A DNA stretch of 64,000 nucleotides from Cellulomonas sp. S1-8 (lineage in GTDB: Bacteria > Actinomycetota > Actinomycetes > Actinomycetales > Cellulomonadaceae): assembly GCF_026184235.1 (NCBI RefSeq), contig NZ_CP110806.1, positions 372,001 through 436,000 of the forward strand, written 5' to 3'. Every line of letters begins with the position of its first letter. Position 1 is the first letter of the stretch. Under the pieces are notes generated by a model, which was given only the letters and a program-made list of their open reading frames with translations, was not told the DNA's origin and ran no database searches. Below, one piece after another: positions 39,901-48,259 of this stretch. The translations under genes and the position numbers were made by a program.

Positions 39901-42156
39901 TCAGCCGTCGCCCAGGATCGCCGCTGTCAGACTCGCGCTGAGCGTGGGGTCGGCGTCCAGGCGCGCGTCGTCCAGGCTCACCGCGGGGACGACGCCCATC
40001 AGCGCGTTCATGACGAGCACCTGGTCGGCGGCCCGCAGGTCCGCGGGCGTGAGGCGGCGGTCCTCGACGGTGTAGCCCCGGCGGGGCAGGAGCCGCCGCA
40101 CCTCGGCCGCCGTGGTGCCGGGCAGGGCGTGCGCGGAGAGGGGGAAGCGCACCGTGTCGCCGTACACGCCGCACACGCTCGCGGTGTTCGTCTCCGAGAC
40201 CGCGCCGTCGGCGTCGAGGACCACCGCCTCGTCGGCGTCGTGGTCCCGGGCCCAGTCGCCCGCCAGCTTGTAGTGCAGGTAGCTGAGGGTCTTGTGGTCG
40301 GCGAGGTGGGTGTGCCGGGCGTGCGGGTACGTCCGCAGACGCAGCCCGCCCCGCAGGGCGAGGGCCTCGCGCGGCGCGTACGGCCGGGCGGTGGCGAACA
40401 GGACGGGCGACAGCGGTGCGTCGCTCGGGTTGCCCGCGGCGGCGACCAGCTTGACCGCGGCGGTCGTCTGCGCGAGCCCGTTCCGCTCGACGAGGTGCGC
40501 GATGACGTCGGCCCAGGTGACGTCGGGGGGAGCGCCCCCGAACAGCGCGCGCCAGGTGCGCTCGAAGCGCTCGACGTGGGCCCCCAGGAGGATCGGGCGG
40601 CCGGCCTGGACCCGCAGCGTCTCGAAGAACCCGTACCCGGACCCCAGGCCTTCGCTGTCGAGCGGCACCGTGGCGGCCGAGCGGGGGAGGAACTTCCCGT
40701 CCCGCCAGACCGTGCGGTCGGCGTGGTCCTGGCCACCGCCCGCCTGCAGCGCGTCCATCAGCGTCCGCCCCTTGTGCAGCGTCTCCTCGAACTCGCTGGC
40801 CGGGTCCGAGTCGAAGACGATGCCGCCCCCGACGGAGAACACGGCCCGGCCACCCGTGAACGTCGCCGTGCGGATCGCGATCGATAGGTCCATCGTGCCG
40901 TCGAACCCGACGTAGCCGATGCTGCCCGTGTAGACGTGCCGACGGACCGGCTCCAGCTCGTCGATGACCTCCATCGCCCGGATCTTGGGGCAGCCGGTGA
41001 TCGACCCGCCGGGGAAGGTCGCGCGCAGCAGGTCGACGGCGTCCGTACCGGGATCGAGCTCGCCCGTCACGGTGGACACCAGGTGGTGGACGTTCTCGTA
41101 CGTCTCGAGGCGCTTGTGCTCGGTCACGCGCACCGAGCCCGGGCGGCAGACCTTGCCGATGTCGTTGCGCAGCAGGTCGACGATCATCGACAGCTCGGCG
41201 TCGTCCTTCGGGCTGTCCTGCAGCTCGGCCCGCAGGGCGGCGTCCGCGGCCGGGGTCGCGCCGCGCGGCCGGGTCCCCTTGATGGGCCGCGTCTCCACCT
41301 CCCCGGCCCGCAGCCGGATGAACCGCTCGGGTGAGGTCGAGACGATCTGGTGGTCTCCCGCGTCGACGTAGGAGAAGAAGGGCGCCGGGTTGGCGGCGAA
41401 CATGGTGGCGAACAGGTCGAACGGGTCGCCCGTGAACGGGGTCTCGAAGCGCTGCGACATGTTCACCTGGTAGACGTCGCCGTCGACGATGTACCGGCCG
41501 ATGGCCTCGACGGCCGCCAGGTACTCCTCGCGGGAGAACGCCGACGTGCACGCTCCCGCCGCCCGCGGCGCCGGCTCCCGGCGCGCCGCCGGTGCCCGCA
41601 GCATCTCCGTGAAGCGCGCCACCCGCCGGCCGACCGCCGCGTCGTCGTCGTCCTGCAGACGCATCACGAGGAGCGTCGTCTCGTCGGTCACCCGGTCCTG
41701 GACCAGCAGGACGCTGGGTGCGACGAGGTGCATCAGGGGCAGCCCGAGGTCGTCGACGCTCGTCCGGGGCAGGTCCTCCAGGCAGTCCTTCAGGTCGTAC
41801 GCGAGGTAGCCGAGCAGCCCGCCGGTCAGCGGCAGCCCCTCCTGCGGCGGCAGCTCGACGTGCCGGAGCACCCGGCGCAGCGTCGTGAACGGGTCCTCGT
41901 CCACCTCGACGCGCCGGTCGCCGTCGACGAGCGTGGTCCGCGTGCGCTGCCCGCGCAGCGTCAGCCACGGGTCCACGCCCAGGACGTGGTGGCGCGCGCT
42001 GTCCAGGTCGCCGCCGCTGAGCAGGGCGACCGTCCCGGGCCGGTGGGCGAACCGGCGCACCACCTCGACGAACGGCTCGTCCAGCACCAGGGCCTCGCGG
42101 TGGACGCCCGTCACCGTGCGGAACGACGCCGGCCGGCCGTCGGTCGCGACGCTCAT
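39901..42156 (-). CDS. pabBC: aminodeoxychorismate synthase component I fused to 4-amino-4-deoxychorismate lyase (PabBC)
   Basis: A 751-residue fusion. Residues 1-470 form the chorismate-binding PabB half: FSREEYLAAVEAIGRYIVDG, DVYQVNMSQRFETPFTGDP, PIKGTRPRG whose Lys (near 289) is the ADC synthase signature rather than the TrpE Ala, DLLRNDIGKVCRPGSV, FPGGSITGCPKIRAMEVIDE. Residues 490-751 form a class IV PLP aminotransferase-fold lyase (SEGLGSGYGFFETLRVQAGR, LADHKTLSYLHYKLAGDW with the PLP Lys near 622, VSETNTASVCGVYGDTV). Together with PabA it converts chorismate to 4-aminobenzoate. ATG 42156 overlaps the PabA stop (ATGA). It is the last gene of the operon NRPS-pabA-pabBC, suggesting dedicated 4-aminobenzoate supply. 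Confidence 0.92.
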   Translation of the reverse strand: MSVATDGRPASFRTVTGVHREALVLDEPFVEVVRRFAHRPGTVALLSGGDLDSARHHVLGVDPWLTLRGQRTRTTLVDGDRRVEVDEDPFTTLRRVLRHVELPPQEGLPLTGGLLGYLAYDLKDCLEDLPRTSVDDLGLPLMHLVAPSVLLVQDRVTDETTLLVMRLQDDDDAAVGRRVARFTEMLRAPAARREPAPRAAGACTSAFSREEYLAAVEAIGRYIVDGDVYQVNMSQRFETPFTGDPFDLFATMFAANPAPFFSYVDAGDHQIVSTSPERFIRLRAGEVETRPIKGTRPRGATPAADAALRAELQDSPKDDAELSMIVDLLRNDIGKVCRPGSVRVTEHKRLETYENVHHLVSTVTGELDPGTDAVDLLRATFPGGSITGCPKIRAMEVIDELEPVRRHVYTGSIGYVGFDGTMDLSIAIRTATFTGGRAVFSVGGGIVFDSDPASEFEETLHKGRTLMDALQAGGGQDHADRTVWRDGKFLPRSAATVPLDSEGLGSGYGFFETLRVQAGRPILLGAHVERFERTWRALFGGAPPDVTWADVIAHLVERNGLAQTTAAVKLVAAAGNPSDAPLSPVLFATARPYAPREALALRGGLRLRTYPHARHTHLADHKTLSYLHYKLAGDWARDHDADEAVVLDADGAVSETNTASVCGVYGDTVRFPLSAHALPGTTAAEVRRLLPRRGYTVEDRRLTPADLRAADQVLVMNALMGVVPAVSLDDARLDADPTLSASLTAAILGDG

Positions 42157-42743
42157 GCGCGCACCCCGTCCAGCGGGCCGGTGCGCAGGAAGTTCTCGAT
42201 GAGCGCGAACCCGTGCTCGGTGAGGAAGCTCTCGGGGTGGAACTGGACGCCGGACAGCGGGTGGCGGACGTGCTGGACGCCCATCGGCACGCCGTCCGCC
42301 GAGCGCGCGTTGACCCGCAGCCCGTCGCCGATGCCCGTCGTGGCGAGCGAGTGGTACCGCGCCACGGTGAACGGCGCAGGAACCCCGGCGAACAGGCCCG
42401 TGCCGTCGTGGTCGACGGCGCTGCGCTTGCCGTGCATCGGGACCGGCGCGTGCACCGTGCTCCCGCCGAAGGCCTCGACGATGCACTGCATGCCCAGGCA
42501 CACGCCCAGGATGGGGACCTCGCCGTGGAGCCGGCGGATCAGCTCGGTCGAGATCCCGGCGGCGCTCGGGCTCTTCGGTCCGGGGCTCACCAGCACGTAG
42601 TCGGGCCGCGCGCGCGCGACGTCGTCCACGGTCAGCGCGTCGGCGCGGAACACCGCGATCTCCAGGTCGTACCTGCGGAACATCTGGACGAGGTTGAAGG
42701 TGAACGAGTCGTAGTTGTCGATGACGACGAGCCTGGCACTCAT
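42153..42743 (-). CDS. pabA: glutamine amidotransferase, aminodeoxychorismate synthase component II (PabA)
   Basis: A 196-residue class I glutamine amidotransferase: VVIDNYDSFTFNLVQMFRRY, LVSPGPKSPSAAGIS, ILGVCLGMQCIVEAFGG with the nucleophile Cys82, and VQFHPESFLTEHG with the His-Glu pair. It hydrolyses glutamine and channels ammonia to PabB; sequence alone does not separate PabA from TrpG, but coupling to PabBC (4-nt overlap) does. It starts 42 bp after the NRPS stop on the same strand. Confidence 0.93.
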   Translation of the reverse strand: MSARLVVIDNYDSFTFNLVQMFRRYDLEIAVFRADALTVDDVARARPDYVLVSPGPKSPSAAGISTELIRRLHGEVPILGVCLGMQCIVEAFGGSTVHAPVPMHGKRSAVDHDGTGLFAGVPAPFTVARYHSLATTGIGDGLRVNARSADGVPMGVQHVRHPLSGVQFHPESFLTEHGFALIENFLRTGPLDGVRA

Positions 42744-42785
42744 GGTGGACCCGGTCCTTCCTCAGGCGAACGCCGGTCGCGGGCG

Positions 42786-45700
42786 CTACAGGGTGGTGAA
42801 GCCGCCGTCGACCGGCAGGTACGTGCCGGTCATGAAGCGCGACAGGTCGCTCGCCAGGAAGACCACGGCGCCGGCCATGTCCGCGGGCAGCGCGTTGCGG
42901 CGCATCGGGGACCTGGCGGCGATCGACTCCTTGACGTGGGGTGCCATGGGCATGGCGGCGTCCGTCAGTGTGAGGCCCGGCGCCACCGTGTTGGCGCGGA
43001 TGCCGTGGGGGCCGAGCTCCGTGGCGATCGAGCGCACGAACGCGTCGACGGCGGCCTTGGCCGTGCTCTGCGCGAGGAACCCCTCGGAGCTGCGCTTCGA
43101 CAGGGTGCTCGAGACCGCGATGATGCTGCCGCTGCCGCGTCGGACCATCTCCGGGGCGACCGCCTGGCACGGGTGGAACACGGCCTTGAGCTCGTTGCCG
43201 ACCTTCCGCTCGAGGTCCGCCCAGTCGTACCCGAGGAAGGGCGCGTGGCGGAAGTGCATGTGCGCGTTGGCGACGAGGACGTCGACGCGCTCGAACCGCC
43301 CGTGCACGGCCGCCACCATGTCGGCGACGTCGTCCGCGCGCGTGACGTCCGCCCCGAACACCTCGGCCGTGCCGCCGTCCGCCTCGATGAGGCCCTTGAC
43401 GTGCCGCGCCTGGGCCTCGCTGTCGCGGTAGTTGATGGCCACCGTCGCGCCCTGCTCGGCGAGCAGGAGCGCCGTGGCGAGCCCGATGCCGCGGCTGCCG
43501 CCGGTGACCAGCACGACCTTGCCGCGGAGCAGACCGGAGTCCGCCGCCCGCGGCTTCGACGTGCGTGCCGCGGTGGGCGCCGACGACGCGCCGCGCGCAC
43601 CCACCGGCAGCCGCGCGATCTCGCGGTCGATCACCGCGGCGAGGGAGTGCAGGCGCGGGGAGTCGAAGAGCTCGGCGAGGCCGATCGCGATCCCGAACTC
43701 GTCCTTGGTCCGGGCCAGGACGCGCATGGCGGCCAGCGAGTGGCCCCCGATCTCGAAGAAGTGCGTCGCGCGGCCGATGCGCGCGGCCGGCACGTTGACG
43801 ACGAGCCCCCAGATGTCCGCCAGCGTGCGCTCGGTCGCGGTCGCCGGGGCCTCGTACGCGCCGCTCTGCTGCAGCTCGCCCTGCGCCTCGTGCAGCGCGC
43901 GGCGGTCCAGCTTGCCGTTCGGCAGCAGCGGCATCGAGTCGAGCAGGACGAACGCGTCGGGCACCATGAAGGCGGGCAGCCGGTCCTGCAGGAACGCGCG
44001 CAGCTCCGCGACGTCCACGGGCTGGTCGGGCCGGTGGGTGAAGAACGCGACCAGCCGGTCGCCGCGGCCCACGACGGCGCGGGCCCGGACGCCCGGGAAG
44101 CCGCTCATCACCTCCTCGACGTGGCGGACGTCGAGGCGTGACCCCCGCACCTTGATCTGGAAGTCCCAGCGGCCGATGAAGTCGAGCGTCCCGTCGGGCA
44201 GGTACCGGACGACGTCGCCCGTGTTGTAGAGCCGGTCGCTGGGCGTGCTGCCGAAGGGGTTGGGCGTGAAGCGCTCGGCGGTCAGGGCGTCGAGGCCGTG
44301 GTAGCCCTCGGGCAGGCCGACGGACGCGACGTGCAGCTCACCGGGCACGCCGTCGGGCACCAGCCGGCCGTGGCGGTCGAGCACGTAGAGCCGGGTGTTG
44401 GCGATCGGGGTGCCGATCGGGACGAACTCGGACTGCCCGTCCAGGCTCGACGTGTCGTGGTAGGTCACGTCGTTCAGCTCGGTGCACCCGTAGTTGTTGA
44501 TCAGCCGCGCGTCCGGGAGCACCTCGCGGGCGGCGAGCACCAGGGCCCGGGGCAGCGGCTCCCCGGCGGTGATGCAGATCCGCAGCGCGGGCAGCCGACG
44601 GCCGGTGGCCGCCAGGTGCTCGACGACGCTCGCCAGGTGCGAGGGGACGATGTTGAGGCGGCTGACGCGGTGCTCGGCCAGCGCCTCGACGAAGGCGGCC
44701 GTGTCGCGCACGGTCGCGTTGTCGATGACTGCCTGGGGGCACCCGTTGAGCAGGCCCGCGAACAGCTCCTTGACCCCGACCGCGAACGCGAACGTCGTCT
44801 TCTGCCCGACGACCTCCCCGGGCTCGAACGGCAGGCTCGCCTCGAGCGAGCTCAGCCAGTTGACGAGCTGGCGGTGGGGGACGCGGACGCCCTTGGGCGT
44901 GCCGGTGGACCCGGAGGTGTACATGACGTAGGCCAGCGCGTCGGGGGGTGCGGGGTGGGCGCGCGGGGCGTCCGGGGTGTCCGGCCCTGCGTCGTCGACC
45001 TGGTCGACCCGCACGCACGCGGCGTCGTCGATCCCCAGCGCCGCCTGGTGCGCGGCGTCGCAGACGACGACGCCCGGGCGGGCGTCGTCGAGGATCTGCT
45101 GCAGGTACGCCGCCGGGTACGCCGGGTCGAGCGGCACGTACGCCGCCCCCGCCCGCCACACGCCGAGGAGCGTGGCGAGCAGGTCGCCGCCCCGCGGCAG
45201 GCAGACCGCGACGACGTCCCCCGGTGCGGTGCCCCGCGCGGCGAGCGCGTGCGCCACCCGGCCGGAGCGCAGGGCGACCTCCCGGTACGTCCACGCCCCG
45301 CGGGAGTCCCAGCACGCAGGCGCGTCGGGGGCCAGCGCCACCTGCGCGTCGAAGCGCTCGACGAAGGTCCAGGCGGGCGCCTCGGTCACGCGGGCGCGGT
45401 CGGAGCGCCCCAGCAGCTCCGCGACGTCGGCGTCGCGCAGCAGCGGCAGGTCGAGGACGCGGCGGTCCGCGTCGGCGACCATGCCCTCGAGCACCTGCTG
45501 GTGGTGGGCCAGCAGGCGCTCGACGGCCTGCCGGTCGTACAGGTCGGAGGCGTAGACGACCTCGACCTCGAGCCCGTCCGCGTCGCCCGTGTACGACAGC
45601 TCGATCTCGCACCGGGCGGGGGCGTGCTCCTGGGCGAGCAGCGTCAGGACGTCCTCGTCCGTCTCCCCGGGCTCGGGGAAGGCGCGGAACGTCACGCCGC

Positions 45701-46844
45701 CGGGCAGGGGCGCGTCGAGCGAGGTCTCGGGGAAGTTCTGGTGCCGGATCACGACGGGCACCAGCGGGTTGGCGCTGCCGCGGCGTGCCACGTCGGTCGC
45801 CTGGAGGATCTGCTCGAACGGCACCGGGTGCTCGAACGCGCCGAGCACCTGCGCGCGCACGGCCTCGAGCAGCCCGGACACGGTGCCGTGCTCGTCGATG
45901 CGCAGGCGCAGCGGCAGGATGTTGACGAAGAACCCGATCAGCGGCTCGAGCGCGACGTCCGGCCGGTCGGACGTCGTGGTCCCGAGGCACAGGTCGGTCT
46001 TGTCGGTGTAGCGGCTCAGGGTGACGCCGAGCCCCGCGAGCAGGGACATGAAGAGCGTGCAGCCGTGCCGGCGCGAGAAGCGCTCGAGCTCCTGGGAGAA
46101 GGCCTGCGGGTACCGGTGGACGACGGTGCCGCTCGTGGTGCCGGACCGCAGCTGCCGCGTGCGCACGGTGGGGAGCTCGAGGGAGTCCTCGTAGCCCGCG
46201 AGCGTCTCGCGCCAGTACGCGAGGTCGTCGGTCAGGTCCGCGGTCCGCTGCATGCGCGCGTAGTCCTGGTACTGGACCGTCAGCGGCGGCAGGTCCGGCT
46301 GCTCCCCGCGGCAGAAGGCCGCGTAGGCGTCCTGGAGCTCGGCCAGCAGGATCGCCTTGAGCGACCAGGCGTCGGCGGCGATGTGGTGGACGCTGAAGAG
46401 CAGCAGGTGCCGGTCGCTCGCCAGCCGCAGCAGGCGGGCGATGCAGATCGGGCCGCGGTGGAGGTCGAAGCGGTGCTCCAGGAGCCGGTCGAGGTGCTCC
46501 AGCATGCCCGCGCGGTCGACGTCGACGACCGGCAGCCGCACGCGCCCGGGCGGTGCGACGAGCTGCCGGGCCTCGCCCGCGGCCGTCTCGCCGTACGTGG
46601 TCCGCAGGCTCTCGTGCCGCGCGACGACGAGGTCCAGGCTGCGCTCGAGCGCGTCGACGTCGAGGTCGCCGTGGACGAGCAGGGGCAGGGGCAGGTTGTA
46701 GCTCGTCGTGCCCGGGCTGCGCCGGTGGTGGACCCACAGCCGCTCCTGGAACCACGACAGCGGGCTGCCGGCGTCGCCCGGTGTCCGGAGCGCCCCGACG
46801 CCCGTCGGCGACACCGACGGGCGCACGCTCTCGTCAACGGCCAT
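42786..46844 (-). CDS. nonribosomal peptide synthetase C-A-T-SDR, probably 4-aminobenzoate-activating
   Basis: A 1352-residue synthetase with a GGGGAG ribosome site 9 nt before ATG 46844. Domain order: condensation (1-440, HHIAADA at 153-159, intact His), adenylation (about 510-1000: YVMYTSGSTGTPKG, NNYGCTELND, YNTGDVVRYLPDG, LLPNGKLDRRA), thiolation (FFEIGGHSLAAM, Ser near 1036), and a C-terminal SDR domain (1105-1352: VVLVTGGSRGIGLATALLLA). The binding-pocket residues read A V K I I A N D V K; the lack of Asp at position 235 excludes normal alpha-amino acids. It closely resembles the code AVKYVANDAK that I recall for 4-aminobenzoate in albicidin and cystobactamid synthetases. There is no thioesterase. 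In the SDR the usual Tyr of YxxxK is Gln (QSTAK), so catalysis is uncertain. It is the first gene of the operon with pabA and pabBC. Confidence 0.9.
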   Translation of the reverse strand: MAVDESVRPSVSPTGVGALRTPGDAGSPLSWFQERLWVHHRRSPGTTSYNLPLPLLVHGDLDVDALERSLDLVVARHESLRTTYGETAAGEARQLVAPPGRVRLPVVDVDRAGMLEHLDRLLEHRFDLHRGPICIARLLRLASDRHLLLFSVHHIAADAWSLKAILLAELQDAYAAFCRGEQPDLPPLTVQYQDYARMQRTADLTDDLAYWRETLAGYEDSLELPTVRTRQLRSGTTSGTVVHRYPQAFSQELERFSRRHGCTLFMSLLAGLGVTLSRYTDKTDLCLGTTTSDRPDVALEPLIGFFVNILPLRLRIDEHGTVSGLLEAVRAQVLGAFEHPVPFEQILQATDVARRGSANPLVPVVIRHQNFPETSLDAPLPGGVTFRAFPEPGETDEDVLTLLAQEHAPARCEIELSYTGDADGLEVEVVYASDLYDRQAVERLLAHHQQVLEGMVADADRRVLDLPLLRDADVAELLGRSDRARVTEAPAWTFVERFDAQVALAPDAPACWDSRGAWTYREVALRSGRVAHALAARGTAPGDVVAVCLPRGGDLLATLLGVWRAGAAYVPLDPAYPAAYLQQILDDARPGVVVCDAAHQAALGIDDAACVRVDQVDDAGPDTPDAPRAHPAPPDALAYVMYTSGSTGTPKGVRVPHRQLVNWLSSLEASLPFEPGEVVGQKTTFAFAVGVKELFAGLLNGCPQAVIDNATVRDTAAFVEALAEHRVSRLNIVPSHLASVVEHLAATGRRLPALRICITAGEPLPRALVLAAREVLPDARLINNYGCTELNDVTYHDTSSLDGQSEFVPIGTPIANTRLYVLDRHGRLVPDGVPGELHVASVGLPEGYHGLDALTAERFTPNPFGSTPSDRLYNTGDVVRYLPDGTLDFIGRWDFQIKVRGSRLDVRHVEEVMSGFPGVRARAVVGRGDRLVAFFTHRPDQPVDVAELRAFLQDRLPAFMVPDAFVLLDSMPLLPNGKLDRRALHEAQGELQQSGAYEAPATATERTLADIWGLVVNVPAARIGRATHFFEIGGHSLAAMRVLARTKDEFGIAIGLAELFDSPRLHSLAAVIDREIARLPVGARGASSAPTAARTSKPRAADSGLLRGKVVLVTGGSRGIGLATALLLAEQGATVAINYRDSEAQARHVKGLIEADGGTAEVFGADVTRADDVADMVAAVHGRFERVDVLVANAHMHFRHAPFLGYDWADLERKVGNELKAVFHPCQAVAPEMVRRGSGSIIAVSSTLSKRSSEGFLAQSTAKAAVDAFVRSIATELGPHGIRANTVAPGLTLTDAAMPMAPHVKESIAARSPMRRNALPADMAGAVVFLASDLSRFMTGTYLPVDGGFTTL

Positions 46845-47020
46845 GCGTGTGTCTCCCCTGTGCGCCGTCGCGCCGCTCTTCGACCCCCACCCCTGGGCGC
46901 CCGCCGAAGCCGGCGGGCGTGTGCCGCCCCGCGGCCCCGCAGCCGCGGCCGTCACTGTAGCGCTTCGGACATTTCGCCCGGGGTTCGTGCTGTTGAACGG
47001 ACGGCTGCGCTCACCTGGTT

Positions 47021-47084
47021 CCCGGTTGTGGTCGCAGATGTGACCACGACCGGGAGCTCGGCGGTGCAGGTCTGCCCACTTCCG
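47021..47084. repeat. 57-bp intergenic repeat family B, copy 1
   Basis: A hairpin with 13-bp arms (CCCGGTTGTGGTC/GACCACGACCGGG, one T-G mismatch) and loop GCAGATGT, followed at fixed spacing by GGTGCAGGT and TGCCCACTTCCG. It matches copies at 39825, 49900 (inverted) and 51363. Confidence 0.75.
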
Positions 47085-47094
47085 GACCTGCCCG

Positions 47095-47136
47095 TTGTCG
47101 GCAGGGGGAGGGGCGCCTAACGTTGGTGCGCCAACG
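47095..47136 (+). promoter_or_regulatory. gentisate operon promoter and operator
   Basis: TTGTCG (47095), a 17-bp spacer and TAACGT (47118) form a sigma-70-like promoter. The palindrome CGTTGGTGCGCCAACG (47121-47136) overlaps the -10 and start point, so a repressor bound there would block transcription; the MarR gene at 49994 is the likely regulator. Confidence 0.65.
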
Positions 47137-47167
47137 AGCCACGCCGATGTCGCCTGAGGAGAGCACC

Positions 47168-48259
47168 GTGCAGCAGATGGACGGCACCGCCGACACCCCC
47201 GAGCTGAAGCAGCTCTACGCGGACTTCGAGGCGCACAGCCTGGCGCCGCTGTGGACCCAGCGGGACGACCTCATGCCCGAGGCGCCGGCACCGAAGGCGG
47301 TCCCGTACCTCTGGCGGTGGAAGACCCTCTACGACATCGCGCAGCGATCCGGTGAGCTCGTGCCGGTGGGCCGCGGGGGTGAGCGGCGCGCCATCGGGCT
47401 GGCGAACCCCGGCCTGCCCGGCACCGCCTACGCGACCCCCACCCTGTGGTGCGCCATCCAGTACCTCGGCGGCCACGAGACCGCCCCGGAGCACCGGCAC
47501 AGCCAGAACGCGTTCCGCTTCGTCGTCGAGGGGGAGGGCGTGTGGACCGTCGTCAACGGCGACCCCGTCGCCATGCGGCGCGGTGACCTGCTGCTCACGC
47601 CGGGCTGGAACTTCCACGGCCACCACAACGACACCGACCAGCCCATGGCCTGGATCGACGGCCTCGACGTCCCGTTCTCGCACTACGCCGACGTCGGCTT
47701 CTTCGAGTACGGCTCCGAGCGCGTCACCGACGAGGCGTCGCCGGACGTCTCCCGCTCGGAGCGGCTGTGGGCGCACCCCGGCCTGCGGCCGCTGTCCGGG
47801 CTGCAGGACCAGAGCAGCTCCCCGCTGGCCGCGTACCGGTGGGAGCACACCGACCGTGCCCTGACCGAGCAGCTGCGGCTCGAGGACGAGGGGTACCCGG
47901 CGACCGTCGAGCAGGGGCACGCCGCGATCCGCTACACCAACCCCACCACCGGCGGCGACGTGATGCCGACCATCCGGTGCGAGTTCCACCGGCTGCGCGC
48001 CGGGGCCGCGACGCCCGCCCGCCACGAGGTGGGCTCCGCGGTGTGGCAGGTGTTCGAGGGGAACGGCACGGTGGTGCTGGGCGGGACCGAGCACCGCGTC
48101 GAGACCGGTGACCTCTTCGTGGTCCCGAGCTGGGTCCCGTGGTCGCTGCACGCCGACACCCGGTTCGACCTGTTCCGCTTCACCGACGGGCCCATCGTCG
48201 ACCGGCTGCACTTCACGCGGACCTACGTGCCCGGGCAGCGCGACGAGGACCTGGCGTGA
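47168..48259 (+). CDS. gentisate 1,2-dioxygenase
   Basis: A 363-residue bicupin from GTG 47168, preceded by GAGGAG at 7 nt. The first cupin has the iron ligands in GGHETAPEHRHSQNAFRFVV; the second is degenerate in GGTEHRVETGDLFVVPSWVP. VTDEASPDVSRSERLW and SPLAAYRWEHTDRAL are typical of gentisate dioxygenases. It opens the ring of gentisate to maleylpyruvate with oxygen and Fe(II). The FAH gene starts in overlap with its stop (GTGA), and maleylpyruvate isomerase follows. No gene making gentisate (3-hydroxybenzoate 6-hydroxylase, salicylate 5-hydroxylase) is in the window. Confidence 0.92.
   Translation: MQQMDGTADTPELKQLYADFEAHSLAPLWTQRDDLMPEAPAPKAVPYLWRWKTLYDIAQRSGELVPVGRGGERRAIGLANPGLPGTAYATPTLWCAIQYLGGHETAPEHRHSQNAFRFVVEGEGVWTVVNGDPVAMRRGDLLLTPGWNFHGHHNDTDQPMAWIDGLDVPFSHYADVGFFEYGSERVTDEASPDVSRSERLWAHPGLRPLSGLQDQSSSPLAAYRWEHTDRALTEQLRLEDEGYPATVEQGHAAIRYTNPTTGGDVMPTIRCEFHRLRAGAATPARHEVGSAVWQVFEGNGTVVLGGTEHRVETGDLFVVPSWVPWSLHADTRFDLFRFTDGPIVDRLHFTRTYVPGQRDEDLA

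Larger units (their letters stand above)
46845..47167. promoter_or_regulatory. divergent control region between NRPS and gentisate operons
   Basis: 323 bp without a gene. It holds the NRPS leader with a 9-bp-arm hairpin (CGCCCGCCG at 46898 with its complement, ending 46919), repeat family B copy 1 (47021-47084), and the gentisate promoter and operator (47095-47136). No riboswitch is recognised. A TACAGT -10-like site on the minus strand near 46960 may serve the NRPS operon. Confidence 0.6.

Noticed and set aside
39901..42156. Anthranilate or isochorismate synthase instead of PabB
   Set aside because: The PIKGT Lys and the fused lyase domain mark aminodeoxychorismate synthase. TrpE would have Ala at that site.
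44298..47120. A 940-residue open frame on the plus strand opposite the NRPS
   Set aside because: The NRPS motifs are all in the minus frame. The plus frame has no recognisable domain and a composition typical of antisense shadows.
46845..47167. A riboswitch or T-box upstream of the NRPS or gentisate operon
   Set aside because: Only simple GC-rich hairpins and a repeat element are seen; no conserved riboswitch core is recognisable.
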